This document shows positions 15,888 through 24,365 of a stretch of DNA of 64,000 nucleotides, one piece after another. A program made the translations under genes and the position numbers. This DNA comes from Solimonas sp047605265 (GTDB lineage Bacteria > Pseudomonadota > Gammaproteobacteria > Nevskiales > Nevskiaceae): the NCBI GenBank assembly GCA_047605265.1, contig JASGFY010000004.1, positions 1 through 64,000 of the forward strand, given 5' to 3'. The notes beneath the pieces were generated by a model that saw nothing but the letters and a program-made list of their open reading frames with translations, did not search any database and had not been told where the DNA came from. Each line of letters starts with the position of its first letter. Position 1 is the stretch's first letter.

Positions 15888-16879
15888 AGGCCTGGCTCGA
15901 GCGCCGCTGGTATGCAGAGAAGCCGGCGCCGCTGTTCCTGCGCCCGTTCGCGGCGCTCTACGGCGTCATCGGCGGTCTGCGCGCCGGGCACCTGCGGGCG
16001 TCGGCGCAGCGTGTCGGCGTGCCGGTCGTCGTCGTCGGCAACATCAGCGTCGGCGGCACCGGCAAGACGCCGTTCGCGATCTGGCTCGTCGAACGCTTGC
16101 GCGAGTGGGGGTGGCGGCCCGGCGTCGTCAGCCGCGGTTACGGCGGACGGGCGCCGCACTATCCGTACGACGTCGATCCGCGGGATACGTCCGCCCGCTG
16201 CGGCGACGAGCCGCTGCTGATCGGGCAGCGCAGCGGTGCGCCGGTCGTCGTCGCGCCGGACCGCGTCGCCGCCGCGCGCCACCTGATCGATCGGTACGGA
16301 GTCGACATCGTCGTCAGCGACGATGGCCTGCAGCATCATCGCCTAGCGCGCGATCTGGAGATTTGTCTCGTCGACGGCCGGCGCGGCCTCGGCAACGGCG
16401 CGCTGCTGCCGGCCGGTCCGCTGCGCGAGCGCGCGAGCCGGCTGGCGAGCGTCGATCTGGTCATCGTCAACGGCGACGGCTGGACGCGCGCGGGCGCGCT
16501 GCGCATGCAGTTGCAGACCGGGGCGCCGCGCCGCCTGACCGACGGCGCGAGGCGGGTCTTGTCCGCGTTCTGCGGGCAGCGCGCACACGCCGTCGCCGGC
16601 ATCGGCGATCCATCGCGCTTCTTCGCGAGCCTGCGTTGCGCCGGCCTGGAGGTGATTCCGCATGCGTTCGCCGACCACCACACCTATCGGCGCGCCGATC
16701 TCGATTTCGGCGACGACGCGCCGGTGCTGATGACCGAAAAGGATGCCGTGAAGTGCGTGGCGTTCGCCGACCCGCGGCTGTGGACGGTGCCGGTGGCAGC
16801 GACCTTGTCCGAGCGCGACGGCGCGCGTGTGCGACAATGCATTGACATGCTGCGCCAGACGGCGGCGGGGAAGAACTGA
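15884..16879 (+). CDS. lpxK: Tetraacyldisaccharide 4'-kinase
   Basis: 331 aa. An N-terminal membrane-associated helix, a P-loop VGNISVGGTGKTPFAIWLVE, GVVSRGYGGR, GDEPLLI, and VSDDGLQHHRLARDLEI, all LpxK hallmarks. It phosphorylates the 4' position of the lipid A disaccharide precursor. The start is TTG at 15884, overlapping the msbA stop by four bases; no alternative ATG fits the conserved N-terminus. Confidence 0.93.
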   Translation: MKAWLERRWYAEKPAPLFLRPFAALYGVIGGLRAGHLRASAQRVGVPVVVVGNISVGGTGKTPFAIWLVERLREWGWRPGVVSRGYGGRAPHYPYDVDPRDTSARCGDEPLLIGQRSGAPVVVAPDRVAAARHLIDRYGVDIVVSDDGLQHHRLARDLEICLVDGRRGLGNGALLPAGPLRERASRLASVDLVIVNGDGWTRAGALRMQLQTGAPRRLTDGARRVLSAFCGQRAHAVAGIGDPSRFFASLRCAGLEVIPHAFADHHTYRRADLDFGDDAPVLMTEKDAVKCVAFADPRLWTVPVAATLSERDGARVRQCIDMLRQTAAGKN

Positions 16880-17061
16880 TGGACAAACGATTGCTCGACA
16901 TCCTGGTGTGCCCGGTCAGCAAGGCGCCGCTGGAATGGCGCGCCGAACAGCAGGAACTGTGGTGCCGCGCGTCGCGCCTCGCTTATCCGGTGCGGGACGG
17001 CGTGCCAGTGATGCTCGAGGACGAAGCGCGCACGCTCGGTGACGAGGAACTGCAGGCGTGA
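16879..17061 (+). CDS. Trm112/YcaR-family small protein
   Basis: 60 aa. MDKRLLDILVCPVSKAPLEW and YPVRDGVPVMLEDEAR match the Trm112-like fold commonly found between lpxK and kdsB. Only one Cys of the usual zinc pair (CPVSK instead of CPxC) is kept at the N-terminus, with a second Cys at WCRAS. The A of its ATG is the last base of the lpxK stop, and its stop overlaps the GTG of kdsB. Molecular role in bacteria is not settled. Confidence 0.9.
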   Translation: MDKRLLDILVCPVSKAPLEWRAEQQELWCRASRLAYPVRDGVPVMLEDEARTLGDEELQA

Positions 17062-17837
17062 GCGCCGATTCGCGGGCGAGCGGCTTCAAGGTCGTCATTC
17101 CGGCACGGCTCGGCTCGACGCGTCTGCCGCGCAAGGTGCTGCGCGACGTCGGCGGCAGGCCGGTCGTGCAGTACGTCTGGGAAGCGGCTCAGAAGGCCGG
17201 TGCCGACGAGGTCGTCATCGCCACCGATTCGGACGAGGTCGCCAAGGCTTGCGTCGCCTTCGGCGCCGATGTGCGCATGACGGCGGCCACGCACAATTCC
17301 GGCACCGATCGCGCGAACGAGATCGCGCGCCAGGCCGGCTGGGACGCGGCGACGATCGTCGTCAACCTGCAGGGCGACGAGCCGCTGATGCCACCCGCGC
17401 TGGTGCGCCAGGCGGCCGAGCTGCTCGCCGATGATCCGGGTGCCGACATCGCCTCGCTGTGCCATCCCGTGCACGCGCTCGACGATTGGCTCAACCCGAA
17501 TGTCGTCAAGCTGGTGATGGACCGTCGCGGTTACGCGCTGTATTTCTCGCGCGCGCCGATTCCGTGGCGGCGCGAAGGCTCGACACGCGAAGCGCCACGT
17601 CTGCCGGATGGCCTCGCGTTCCGTCACATCGGGCTCTACGCCTATCGCGTCGCCGCGCTGTCGGAGTTCAGCGCGCTGCCAGCCGCGCCGCTCGAAGACT
17701 GTGAAGCGCTCGAGCAGTTGCGCGCACTGACGCATGGCCTGCGCATCAAGATGGGCATCACCGACACGCCGCCGCCGCGCGGTGTGGATACCGACGACGA
17801 TCTGCAGGCGGTCGCGCGCTTGCTCGCCGGCGGCTGA
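17058..17837 (+). CDS. kdsB: 3-deoxy-manno-octulosonate cytidylyltransferase
   Basis: 259 aa. KVVIPARLGSTRLPRKVL is the nucleotide-binding N-terminus; NLQGDEPLMP holds the metal-binding Asp; FRHIGLYAYR and EDCEALEQLRAL follow. It activates KDO to CMP-KDO for lipopolysaccharide inner core. It starts GTG within a GTGA overlap with the Trm112-like gene, so msbA-lpxK-trm112-kdsB is one tightly coupled operon. Confidence 0.95.
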   Translation: MSADSRASGFKVVIPARLGSTRLPRKVLRDVGGRPVVQYVWEAAQKAGADEVVIATDSDEVAKACVAFGADVRMTAATHNSGTDRANEIARQAGWDAATIVVNLQGDEPLMPPALVRQAAELLADDPGADIASLCHPVHALDDWLNPNVVKLVMDRRGYALYFSRAPIPWRREGSTREAPRLPDGLAFRHIGLYAYRVAALSEFSALPAAPLEDCEALEQLRALTHGLRIKMGITDTPPPRGVDTDDDLQAVARLLAGG

Positions 17838-17888
17838 GTTTTGCGCGCGGCGCTCTTGCGAGCCCTGTTCCGCGGGCGCGGCGCAGCG

Positions 17889-17917
17889 AAAAAGGCGACC
17901 CGAAGGTCGCCTTTTTT
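17889..17917. terminator. Bidirectional intrinsic terminator between kdsB and rne
   Basis: AAAAAGGCGACC, loop CGAA, GGTCGCCTTTTTT: a 12-bp stem including A-T pairs, with a T-run on the + strand and an A-run on the other side. It can end both the converging kdsB operon and rne transcripts. Confidence 0.9.
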
Positions 17918-17934
17918 CGTTGGCTGCCGCTTGA

Positions 17935-20922
17935 TCAGGCCGGCTTGTGGTCCTCTTCGGCCTTGTCGACGTCGGCCGGCTTCGGCACCGCCTGCTGCTG
18001 CGTGGCGTTCTCGAACAACTTGAAGTAGTCGGCCGCCGGCGCGGTCTCACGGAACTGCGGCTTGTCGGCCGGGGTGCTTGCGTCGTGGGCATGGGGGGCG
18101 CGCGGGTCCGCGGCGACCTCGGCGGTCGCCGGCTCGATGGCGGGCGCTGCGACGGCCGGCTCGCCTGCGACCGACGGCGCCTCTGCGGGGGATGTCTCGG
18201 CCTGCGGCACTGCGATGGGCTGCGCGACTTCGACGACGGATGCTTCGATCGACGCGGCCGGCACTTCGACCATCGCCATCGTAGTCGTCGGCGCCTCGGT
18301 TTCCGTGGCGCCGGCGACTTCATCCGTTGCGACCGGCGCCGGTGTTTCCGCGACGGCGGGCTCGCGCGGCGCCTCGGCGACCGTTTCGTTCGCCGCCGCA
18401 GCCGGGACGGCCGGCGTCCCGTCGTCGGCGCGCGAAACCTCGCGCAGCAGCGGCAGTTGCGTCTCGATGCGCTCGCGGCGGGGTGCGGCTTCTCCGGCCG
18501 CCGGAGTCACAGCCTGTTCGACGGCGTCATCGCCATCGACGCTTGGCGTCGTCACCGCGTCGGTTTCCATCTCGGCCATCGTTTCGCCGGCGATCACGCC
18601 ACCCGCGGCAGCGGTGGCACGCGCGGCTTCGCGTTCGCGACGATCGCGACCCCCGCGGCGACGGCGGCGGCCGGTGCGCGCCGGCTGCTCGCCAGCAGCG
18701 CCGCCTTCGGCCGCTGCGGCCGTCGCGTCGTTCTCGGCCACTTCGGCGCCTTCGACGGCGGCCGGCGTGGCCGGCGCCGGCACGGTTTCCGGACGCGGCT
18801 GTGCCGGACCCTGGCTCTGGCGCGACGGCGGCTGGATGTTCGCCGCAGCCGCATGGGCATTGCCCTGCTGCGCGCCTCGCTGCTGCGGCTGTTGCTGTTG
18901 TCCGCCGCGCTGTTGCGCGTTGTCGCGCGGCTGCTGCGGTTGGCGTTGCGGCTGCTGTTGCTGGCCGCGCTGCTCCTGAGGGTTGTTGCGTGGCGGGTTC
19001 TGTTGACCGCCGCGCTGCGGATTGCGCGGCTGGCCGCCCTGGCGCTCGCCACGCTCACGGCCGCCGCGGTCGCCGCGACGCTGCGGGTCGCGGCCGCCAC
19101 GACGATCGTCGCGACGCTCGTCACGGCGTCCGTCGCGACGCTCGTCACGGCGTCCGCCGTCGCGACGCTGCGGCTGTGCCGGCGCCGCGATCGGCTGCGC
19201 GGCGCCGCCGCCGAAGCCGAGCAAGCGTAGCAGGCGCTTCCAGAAACCTTCGCCGCTGTCGGCCGTGACCGGCTGCACGACGACCTGCACCGGCTGCTGG
19301 ATGACGACCGGCGCCGGCGTCGAGGGCAGGATCTGCTTGACGGCCGGCTCGGCCAGCGCGCGCTGCACCGTCGCCGTCTTGCCGAGCTCTTCCTGCGCTT
19401 TGGCGTCGAAGTCCTGCACGAGCTGGTAGCTGGTGCTGTCGTTGTTGTCCTGCTGCAGGTGATCGGCGCGGACGCGCTTGATTTCGTAGTTTGGCGTGTG
19501 CAGCGTCGGATTCGGCACCAGCGTGATGTAGGTGCGGTAGCGCGCTTCGACCTCGCGCACGGCGAGACGTTTTTCGTTGAGCAGGAAGGTGCCGACGTCG
19601 ACCGGCACCTGCGCGATGACGCGGCCGGTGCGGTCCTTCATCGCTTCTTCTTCGATCAGGCGCAGGATCGACAGTGCCAGTGATTCGACGCTGCGGATAT
19701 GGCCGCGGCCGCTGCAGCGCGGACAGGCGATCTGCGTGTGCTCGCCGAGGCTCGGGCGCAGGCGCTGGCGTGACAGCTCCAGCAGGCCGAAGCGCGAGAT
19801 CTTGCCGAGCTGGATGCGCGCGCGGTCCATCTCGACGGCCTGCTCCAGGCGCTTCTCGACCTCGCGCTGGTTCTTCGACGCGTTCATGTCGATAAAGTCG
19901 ATGACGATCAGGCCGCCGAGGTCGCGCAGGCGCAGCTGGCGTGCGATCTCGTCAGCGGCTTCCAGATTCGTGTTGAACGCCGTGTCCTCGATGTTGCCGC
20001 CGCCGGTCGCCTTCGCCGAGTTGATGTCGATCGCGGTCAGCGCTTCGGACGGGTCGATGACGATCGAGCCGCCCGACGGCAGGCGCACGGTGCGCTCGTG
20101 CGCCGATTCGATCTGCGATTCGATCTGGAAGCGCGAGAACAGCGGGATCTCGTCCTTGTACAGTTTCAGGCGCGCGAGATTCTGCGGCGACACGTGCTCC
20201 ATGTGTGTGTGCGCCTGCTCGTAGATTTCGGCGTTGTCGATGACGACTTCGCCGATGTCCGCCCGCAGGTAGTCGCGCAGCGCGCGCAGGATGATGTTGT
20301 TTTCCTGGTAGATCAGGAAGGCGCCCTGCTTTTCGGTGGCGGCCTTCTCGATCGCGCCCCAGATTTCGGCGAGATAGTTGGCGTCCCACTGCAGTTCGTC
20401 GACCGTGCGGCCGACGCCGTTGCTGCGGATGATGACGCCCATGCCGTCCGGAATCTCGAGTTTCTCGAGCGCTTCCTTGGCCTCCTCGCGCTCGTCGCCC
20501 TCGGCGCGGCGCGAGACGCCGCCGGCCTTCGGGTTGTTCGGCATCAGCACGAGGTAGCGGCCGGCCAGCGAGACGAAGGTCGTCAGCGCGGCGCCCTTGT
20601 TGCCGCGTTCTTCCTTCTCGACCTGGACGATGATCTCCTGGCCTTCCTGCAACTGCTCGCGCAGGTTGCCGCCGGACTTGCCGTCCTTGAAATAATTCCT
20701 GGCGATTTCCTTGACTGGCAGGAAACCGTGACGTTCGGCGCCGTAGTCGATGAAGCAGGCTTCGAGCGACGGCTCGACGCGCGTGATGCGGCCCTTGTAG
20801 ACGTTCCCCTTTTTCTGTTCGCGGGTGGCGGTTTCGATATCAAGGTCTTGGAGCTTCTGCCCGTCGACGATCGCCACGCGCAGCTCTTCGCGCTGCGTGG
20901 CATTGATCAAGATGCGCTTCAT
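17935..20922 (-). CDS. rne: Ribonuclease E
   Basis: 995 aa. The N-terminal catalytic half has the S1 domain (from about residue 37), the DNase I-like domain with AIDINSAKATGG and LIVIDFIDMNASKNQREVEK (catalytic Asp residues), and the zinc-link CPRCSGRGH. The C-terminal half is disordered: an Arg-rich stretch with repeated RRDERRDG/RRGGRD units, a Gln/Pro/Asn-rich part, another basic patch TGRRRRRGGRDRRERE, and a long Ala/Glu tail, as expected for the degradosome scaffold. It initiates mRNA decay and processes rRNA and tRNA. The length favours RNase E over RNase G. Confidence 0.96.
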   Translation of the reverse strand: MKRILINATQREELRVAIVDGQKLQDLDIETATREQKKGNVYKGRITRVEPSLEACFIDYGAERHGFLPVKEIARNYFKDGKSGGNLREQLQEGQEIIVQVEKEERGNKGAALTTFVSLAGRYLVLMPNNPKAGGVSRRAEGDEREEAKEALEKLEIPDGMGVIIRSNGVGRTVDELQWDANYLAEIWGAIEKAATEKQGAFLIYQENNIILRALRDYLRADIGEVVIDNAEIYEQAHTHMEHVSPQNLARLKLYKDEIPLFSRFQIESQIESAHERTVRLPSGGSIVIDPSEALTAIDINSAKATGGGNIEDTAFNTNLEAADEIARQLRLRDLGGLIVIDFIDMNASKNQREVEKRLEQAVEMDRARIQLGKISRFGLLELSRQRLRPSLGEHTQIACPRCSGRGHIRSVESLALSILRLIEEEAMKDRTGRVIAQVPVDVGTFLLNEKRLAVREVEARYRTYITLVPNPTLHTPNYEIKRVRADHLQQDNNDSTSYQLVQDFDAKAQEELGKTATVQRALAEPAVKQILPSTPAPVVIQQPVQVVVQPVTADSGEGFWKRLLRLLGFGGGAAQPIAAPAQPQRRDGGRRDERRDGRRDERRDDRRGGRDPQRRGDRGGRERGERQGGQPRNPQRGGQQNPPRNNPQEQRGQQQQPQRQPQQPRDNAQQRGGQQQQPQQRGAQQGNAHAAAANIQPPSRQSQGPAQPRPETVPAPATPAAVEGAEVAENDATAAAAEGGAAGEQPARTGRRRRRGGRDRREREAARATAAAGGVIAGETMAEMETDAVTTPSVDGDDAVEQAVTPAAGEAAPRRERIETQLPLLREVSRADDGTPAVPAAAANETVAEAPREPAVAETPAPVATDEVAGATETEAPTTTMAMVEVPAASIEASVVEVAQPIAVPQAETSPAEAPSVAGEPAVAAPAIEPATAEVAADPRAPHAHDASTPADKPQFRETAPAADYFKLFENATQQQAVPKPADVDKAEEDHKPA

Positions 20923-21204
20923 GTGAAAAGTCCTGTGAGGCGCAGCAGCAAGCGGCGGCGGACTCGTCCCGGATCCGGCGCCAGATCTGGCGTGGCTCGC
21001 GAATCGTCATGGAGTCTCCCGGCGCGTTCTGCGCGCGATCGATATGGTTCAACTGTCGCCGCTGGCGCCTTGGCGCGGCTGCGGCTTGAATTCGGAGCGG
21101 ATGCCGGGCTGATACAATGTCGAACCGCCCCGCATCTCATTTTTCTTCCGTAACCGTCGATCCGGGAACGGAATTTCGTTCCTGAATCCACGGAAGTCGC
21201 TATT
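20923..21204. promoter_or_regulatory. Divergent rne / rluC leader region
   Basis: The 282 bp hold both promoters and the long rne 5' leader, which in other Gammaproteobacteria is the site of RNase E autoregulation. For rluC, TTCGGA (21091-21096) and TACAAT (21113-21118) spaced by 16 nt form a candidate promoter. A small hairpin GGAACG/CGTTCC lies at about 21164-21181. No coding frame is convincing. Confidence 0.4.
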
Positions 21205-22155
21205 TTGACACAAGATCGTCCACAAGTCAGATATGTCACGGCGGGCGCCAACGACACGGGCCAGCGTATAGATAATTTCCTCTTGAAACAATTGCCTGGC
21301 GTGCCGAAGTCGCATGTCTACCGGCTCCTCCGGTCCGGCCAGGTGCGCGTCAACGGCGGGCGCGTGAAGGCCGAGCGCAAGCTGTCGTCCGGCGATGAAA
21401 TCCGCATTCCGCCGGTCCGTGCCGCCGATAAGGAACAAATCGCCCGCGCGCCGGACGCCGTGCTGAACCGCCTGCGCGACGCGATCGTCCACGAGGACGA
21501 GCATTACCTGGCGATCTCCAAGCCCGCCGGTCTCGCCGCGCATGCCGGCAGCGGCGTGCCGTACGGCGTCATCGAAGCCGTGCGCGCGTGGAACCGGTAC
21601 GACTTCATCGAGCTCGCGCATCGCCTCGATCGCGATACCAGCGGCGTGCTGCTGCTGGCGAAGTCGCGGCCGGCGCTGCTGCGCGCGCAGCGTGCCCTGA
21701 AGAACGGCGAAGCCGAAAAGCGCTATTTCGCGCTCCTGATCGGCAAGTGGCGCGGCGAGGATCGCGACGTCGACGCGGCGCTGGTCAAGAGCCGCCTCGC
21801 GTCCGGCGAGCGGCGCATGAAGGTCGACGAGGACGACGGCAAGCCGTCGAAGTCGCGCTTCTCGCCGAAGCAGCGTTACCGTGACGCGACGCTCTGCGAG
21901 GTTCAGATCTTCTCCGGCCGCACGCACCAGATCCGCGTGCACGCGCTCGCGCTCGGCCATCCGGTGGCCGGCGACACCAAGTACGGCGAGCGCGAAGACA
22001 ACAAGCCGCTGCGCGCGCTTGGCCTGAAGCGCATGTTCCTGCATTCGCACTTTCTGAAATTCAATGCCGAAGGCGAATTCGGCAAGCTGATCGTCAACGC
22101 GCCGCTGCCGGACGAGCTGCACGAGGTGCTCGATCATCTGCCGCGGTCGAGGTAG
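21205..22155 (+). CDS. rluC: 23S rRNA pseudouridine synthase
   Basis: 316 aa. An N-terminal S4 RNA-binding domain (HVYRLLRSGQVRVNGGRVK), then the RluA-type catalytic core with AHRLDRDTSGVLLLAK (catalytic Asp) and FSGRTHQIRVHALALGHPV. The neighbour rne and overall sequence indicate RluC (U955, U2504, U2580 in E. coli numbering). Translation starts at TTG 21205 with GGAAG upstream; no ATG lies before the S4 domain. Confidence 0.92.
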   Translation: MTQDRPQVRYVTAGANDTGQRIDNFLLKQLPGVPKSHVYRLLRSGQVRVNGGRVKAERKLSSGDEIRIPPVRAADKEQIARAPDAVLNRLRDAIVHEDEHYLAISKPAGLAAHAGSGVPYGVIEAVRAWNRYDFIELAHRLDRDTSGVLLLAKSRPALLRAQRALKNGEAEKRYFALLIGKWRGEDRDVDAALVKSRLASGERRMKVDEDDGKPSKSRFSPKQRYRDATLCEVQIFSGRTHQIRVHALALGHPVAGDTKYGEREDNKPLRALGLKRMFLHSHFLKFNAEGEFGKLIVNAPLPDELHEVLDHLPRSR

Positions 22156-22165
22156 ACAAAAGCGA

Positions 22166-22234
22166 ACCGCAGATTTCACGGAAGGCGCAGGAAAACGCTG
22201 CGCGTTCCTTGCTCGAATCAGCGGAATCTGCGGT
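22166..22234. repeat. Intergenic inverted repeat, CRCAGATT family, copy 1
   Basis: ACCGCAGATTT (22166-22176) and AATCTGCGGT (22225-22234) are inverted arms around a 48-nt centre rich in smaller stems. The left arm and following bases resemble 47271-47288 (15 of 18 matches by eye), so this is one of two copies in the window of a dispersed repeat. It separates rluC from the HAD gene. Confidence 0.55.
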
Positions 22235-22245
22235 CAGCGTTTCTC

Positions 22246-22917
22246 ATGCAACCGATCAAGCTCATTATCTTCGACTGGGACGGAACCCTTGCGGATTCCG
22301 CCGCCATGATCGTCGGCGCCATGCAGCGCGCCATCGCCGGCTTGCGGCTTCCGCCGTGCCCGGACGAAGCGCTCCGCGAGCTGATCGGGCTCAGCCTCGA
22401 CGACGGGCTGCGGCGGCTTTATCCGGACGCGGACGTCGGATACATCCGCAGTCTGCTCGATCGCCACCGCGCGCAGTGGCTCACCGAAGGTGCGGAAGAA
22501 GCGCCGCTGTTCGCCGGCGGACTCGATGCGCTGCGTGCGCTGCACGGCGAAGCGCTGCGCCTGGCGGTCGCTACGGGCAAAAGCCGGCGCGGGCTCGATC
22601 GTTCGCTCGCCTATCATCTCGATGTGCGCGATCTGCTCGTCAACTCGCGCACCGCCGACGAGACGGCTGCGAAGCCTGATCCGCGGATGCTGATCGAACT
22701 GCTCGCCGACGAAGGCTTGCGCGCCGAAGAGGCGCTGATGGTCGGCGACACGGAATACGACGTGGCGATGGCGCGCGCGATCGGCATGCCGGCGATCGGC
22801 GTGACCTGCGGCGTCCATGCGCCGCGGCGCCTGCATGCGGCCGGCGCGCATGCCTTGCTCGAAAGCGTCGCCGATCTGCCGGCCTGGCTGCGTGCCGCGC
22901 GGCGAGTGGCGGTCTAG
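22246..22917 (+). CDS. HAD-family hydrolase (Gph/phosphoglycolate phosphatase-like)
   Basis: 223 aa. HAD motif I is IIFDWDGTLADS, motif II AVATGKSRRGLDR, motif III Lys in AKPDPRML, motif IV MVGDTEYDVAMARAIG. An alpha-helical cap lies between motifs I and II. It dephosphorylates a small phosphorylated metabolite; the exact substrate cannot be read from the sequence. The rluC-HAD-Maf order is conserved in many Gammaproteobacteria. It is convergent with the maf gene, overlapping by four bases. Confidence 0.88.
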   Translation: MQPIKLIIFDWDGTLADSAAMIVGAMQRAIAGLRLPPCPDEALRELIGLSLDDGLRRLYPDADVGYIRSLLDRHRAQWLTEGAEEAPLFAGGLDALRALHGEALRLAVATGKSRRGLDRSLAYHLDVRDLLVNSRTADETAAKPDPRMLIELLADEGLRAEEALMVGDTEYDVAMARAIGMPAIGVTCGVHAPRRLHAAGAHALLESVADLPAWLRAARRVAV

Positions 22918-23531
22918 GGCAGGGCGATTCCGGCCTCGGCGAGCAGGCGGCGCACGCCGATCAGCGGCAGGCCGATCAGTGCCGTGGGATCGCGGCTGTC
23001 GATCGTCTCGAACAGCGTGATGCCGTAGCCCTCGCATTTGAAACTGCCGGCGCAGTCGAGCACGTCCTCGACTTCCAGATAGCGGGCGATCTCCTCGTCG
23101 CCGAGCCTGCGAAAGCGCACCGTCGTGACGTCGACGGTCGTCAGGCATTGCGCGCCCCGCAGCAGCGCGACGGCGGTCAGGAAGCGGACTTCGCGACCGC
23201 TGCAAAGCGCGAGTTGCGCATGGGCGTGGTCCCGCGTGCCGGGCTTGCCGAGGATCGCGTTGTCGACGGCCGCTGCCTGATCGGAGCCGAGAATCCAGCA
23301 TTCAGGGTGATCGGCCGACAGGGCCGCGGCCTTGGCGCGCGCGAGGCGCCGCACCAGCGTGGCTGGTGATTCGGCGGCCAGCGGCGTCTCGTCGACGTGC
23401 GAGGCCCGGGCGAGGAACGGGATGCGGAGCCGGGACAGCAATTCGGCGCGGTACCGCGAGCCCGACGCGAGAATCAGCGGACGGACGTCGTCGATGAGAG
23501 CGGCCGCGGCTTTTGAGGCGGATTTAAGCAT
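22914..23531 (-). CDS. Maf/YceF-family nucleotide pyrophosphatase
   Basis: 205 aa. PLILASGSRYRAELLSRL is the N-terminal phosphate-binding motif; SHVDETPLAAESP, RLARAKAAAL and WILGSDQAAAVDN carry the catalytic Glu/Lys/Asp. Maf proteins hydrolyse non-canonical nucleoside triphosphates; the YceF branch prefers 7-methyl-GTP, and the neighbouring yceD-rpmF-plsX genes are those next to yceF in E. coli. Transcribed away from yceD. Confidence 0.9.
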   Translation of the reverse strand: MLKSASKAAAALIDDVRPLILASGSRYRAELLSRLRIPFLARASHVDETPLAAESPATLVRRLARAKAAALSADHPECWILGSDQAAAVDNAILGKPGTRDHAHAQLALCSGREVRFLTAVALLRGAQCLTTVDVTTVRFRRLGDEEIARYLEVEDVLDCAGSFKCEGYGITLFETIDSRDPTALIGLPLIGVRRLLAEAGIALP

Positions 23532-23597
23532 TGGAATTCTTTGACTTTTGGGCAGTGCCTGATATGATTCGCGCCCTTTTTCGGGACCGGGGCTTCC

Positions 23598-24131
23598 ATG
23601 CCGATTCCGCAGACCGTCCGGGCATCGACCGCCGCCACGCAGAGCCAAGCGTATCGCGGTGAGCTGGCGGTGCGCAGCTTCGAACGTCTGCTGCCTTCGC
23701 TGGCGAACGGCGAAGGGCAGCTGCGGGTCGAGCTGCGCGCCCGCAAGGCGCATGGCCATGCGGTGCTCGACGGTACGGTCGACGGCGCGCTGTCGCTGCG
23801 CTGCCTGCGTTGCGACCGGGCCTATGCCTGGCCGGTACGGATCGACGTGGCCTTGCGTCTGGTCGATACCGAAGAGGAAGAGCAGGCCGTCTTGCACGAG
23901 GCGGACCCGTATCTGGTGCAGGACGACCAGTTGCCCTTGCGCGAGATCGTCGAGGACGAACTCCTGCTGGCGCTGCCGATGCTGCCGCGCTGTGAATCGT
24001 GCGAAAATATCGTCCGGGCCGGGGCCGCCGAGGCATCGCCGGAAACGCAGACGCAGGATGGCGCCGCGCACGGAAGGGAAAATCCGTTCGCGGCCCTGAA
24101 AGGGCGGCTGGGTATACAGAGCAAAGAGTGA
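23598..24131 (+). CDS. yceD: YceD/DUF177 family protein (23S rRNA accumulation protein)
   Basis: 177 aa. A central LRCLRCDRAYAWPV and a C-terminal RCESCE carry the two Cys pairs, with an acidic stretch DTEEEEQAV. YceD proteins are encoded upstream of rpmF and are needed for normal 23S rRNA levels. Starts ATG 23598. It is the first gene of yceD-rpmF-plsX. Confidence 0.9.
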   Translation: MPIPQTVRASTAATQSQAYRGELAVRSFERLLPSLANGEGQLRVELRARKAHGHAVLDGTVDGALSLRCLRCDRAYAWPVRIDVALRLVDTEEEEQAVLHEADPYLVQDDQLPLREIVEDELLLALPMLPRCESCENIVRAGAAEASPETQTQDGAAHGRENPFAALKGRLGIQSKE

Positions 24132-24158
24132 AGGGCATCGGCCCGACGGAGTTGAACC

Positions 24159-24362
24159 ATGGCAGTCCAAGATTCCAAGAAATCCCGCGCGAAGAGCGGC
24201 CACCGCTACGCGCACTGGAAGAACAAGGCGCAGGCTCCGGCCCTGTCGACCGATCCGACCTCGGGCGAGACGCATCGCCGTCACCACGTGACCGCCGACG
24301 GCTACTACCGCGGCAAGAAGGTCATCGACACGGCTCCGGCCGCGGTTGACGCCGGCGAATAA
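24159..24362 (+). CDS. rpmF: 50S ribosomal protein L32
   Basis: 67 aa. MAVQDSKKSRAKSGHRYAHW is the standard L32 start with the basic N-terminal tail; HHVTADGYYRGKKVID matches the conserved C-terminal part. It lacks the zinc-binding Cys residues, so it is the Cys-minus form usual in Gammaproteobacteria. It lies 27 bp after yceD and three bases before the longest plsX frame. Confidence 0.95.
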   Translation: MAVQDSKKSRAKSGHRYAHWKNKAQAPALSTDPTSGETHRRHHVTADGYYRGKKVIDTAPAAVDAGE

Positions 24363-24365
24363 GCC

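Noticed and set aside
19060..19170. Short direct repeats that could suggest a CRISPR array.
   Set aside because: They are in-frame codons of the Arg-Asp repeats of RNase E, with no spacer structure.
17947..19268. Several long plus-strand frames opposite rne.
   Set aside because: Arg/Ala-rich shadows of the low-complexity rne 3' half, with no start signal or domain.
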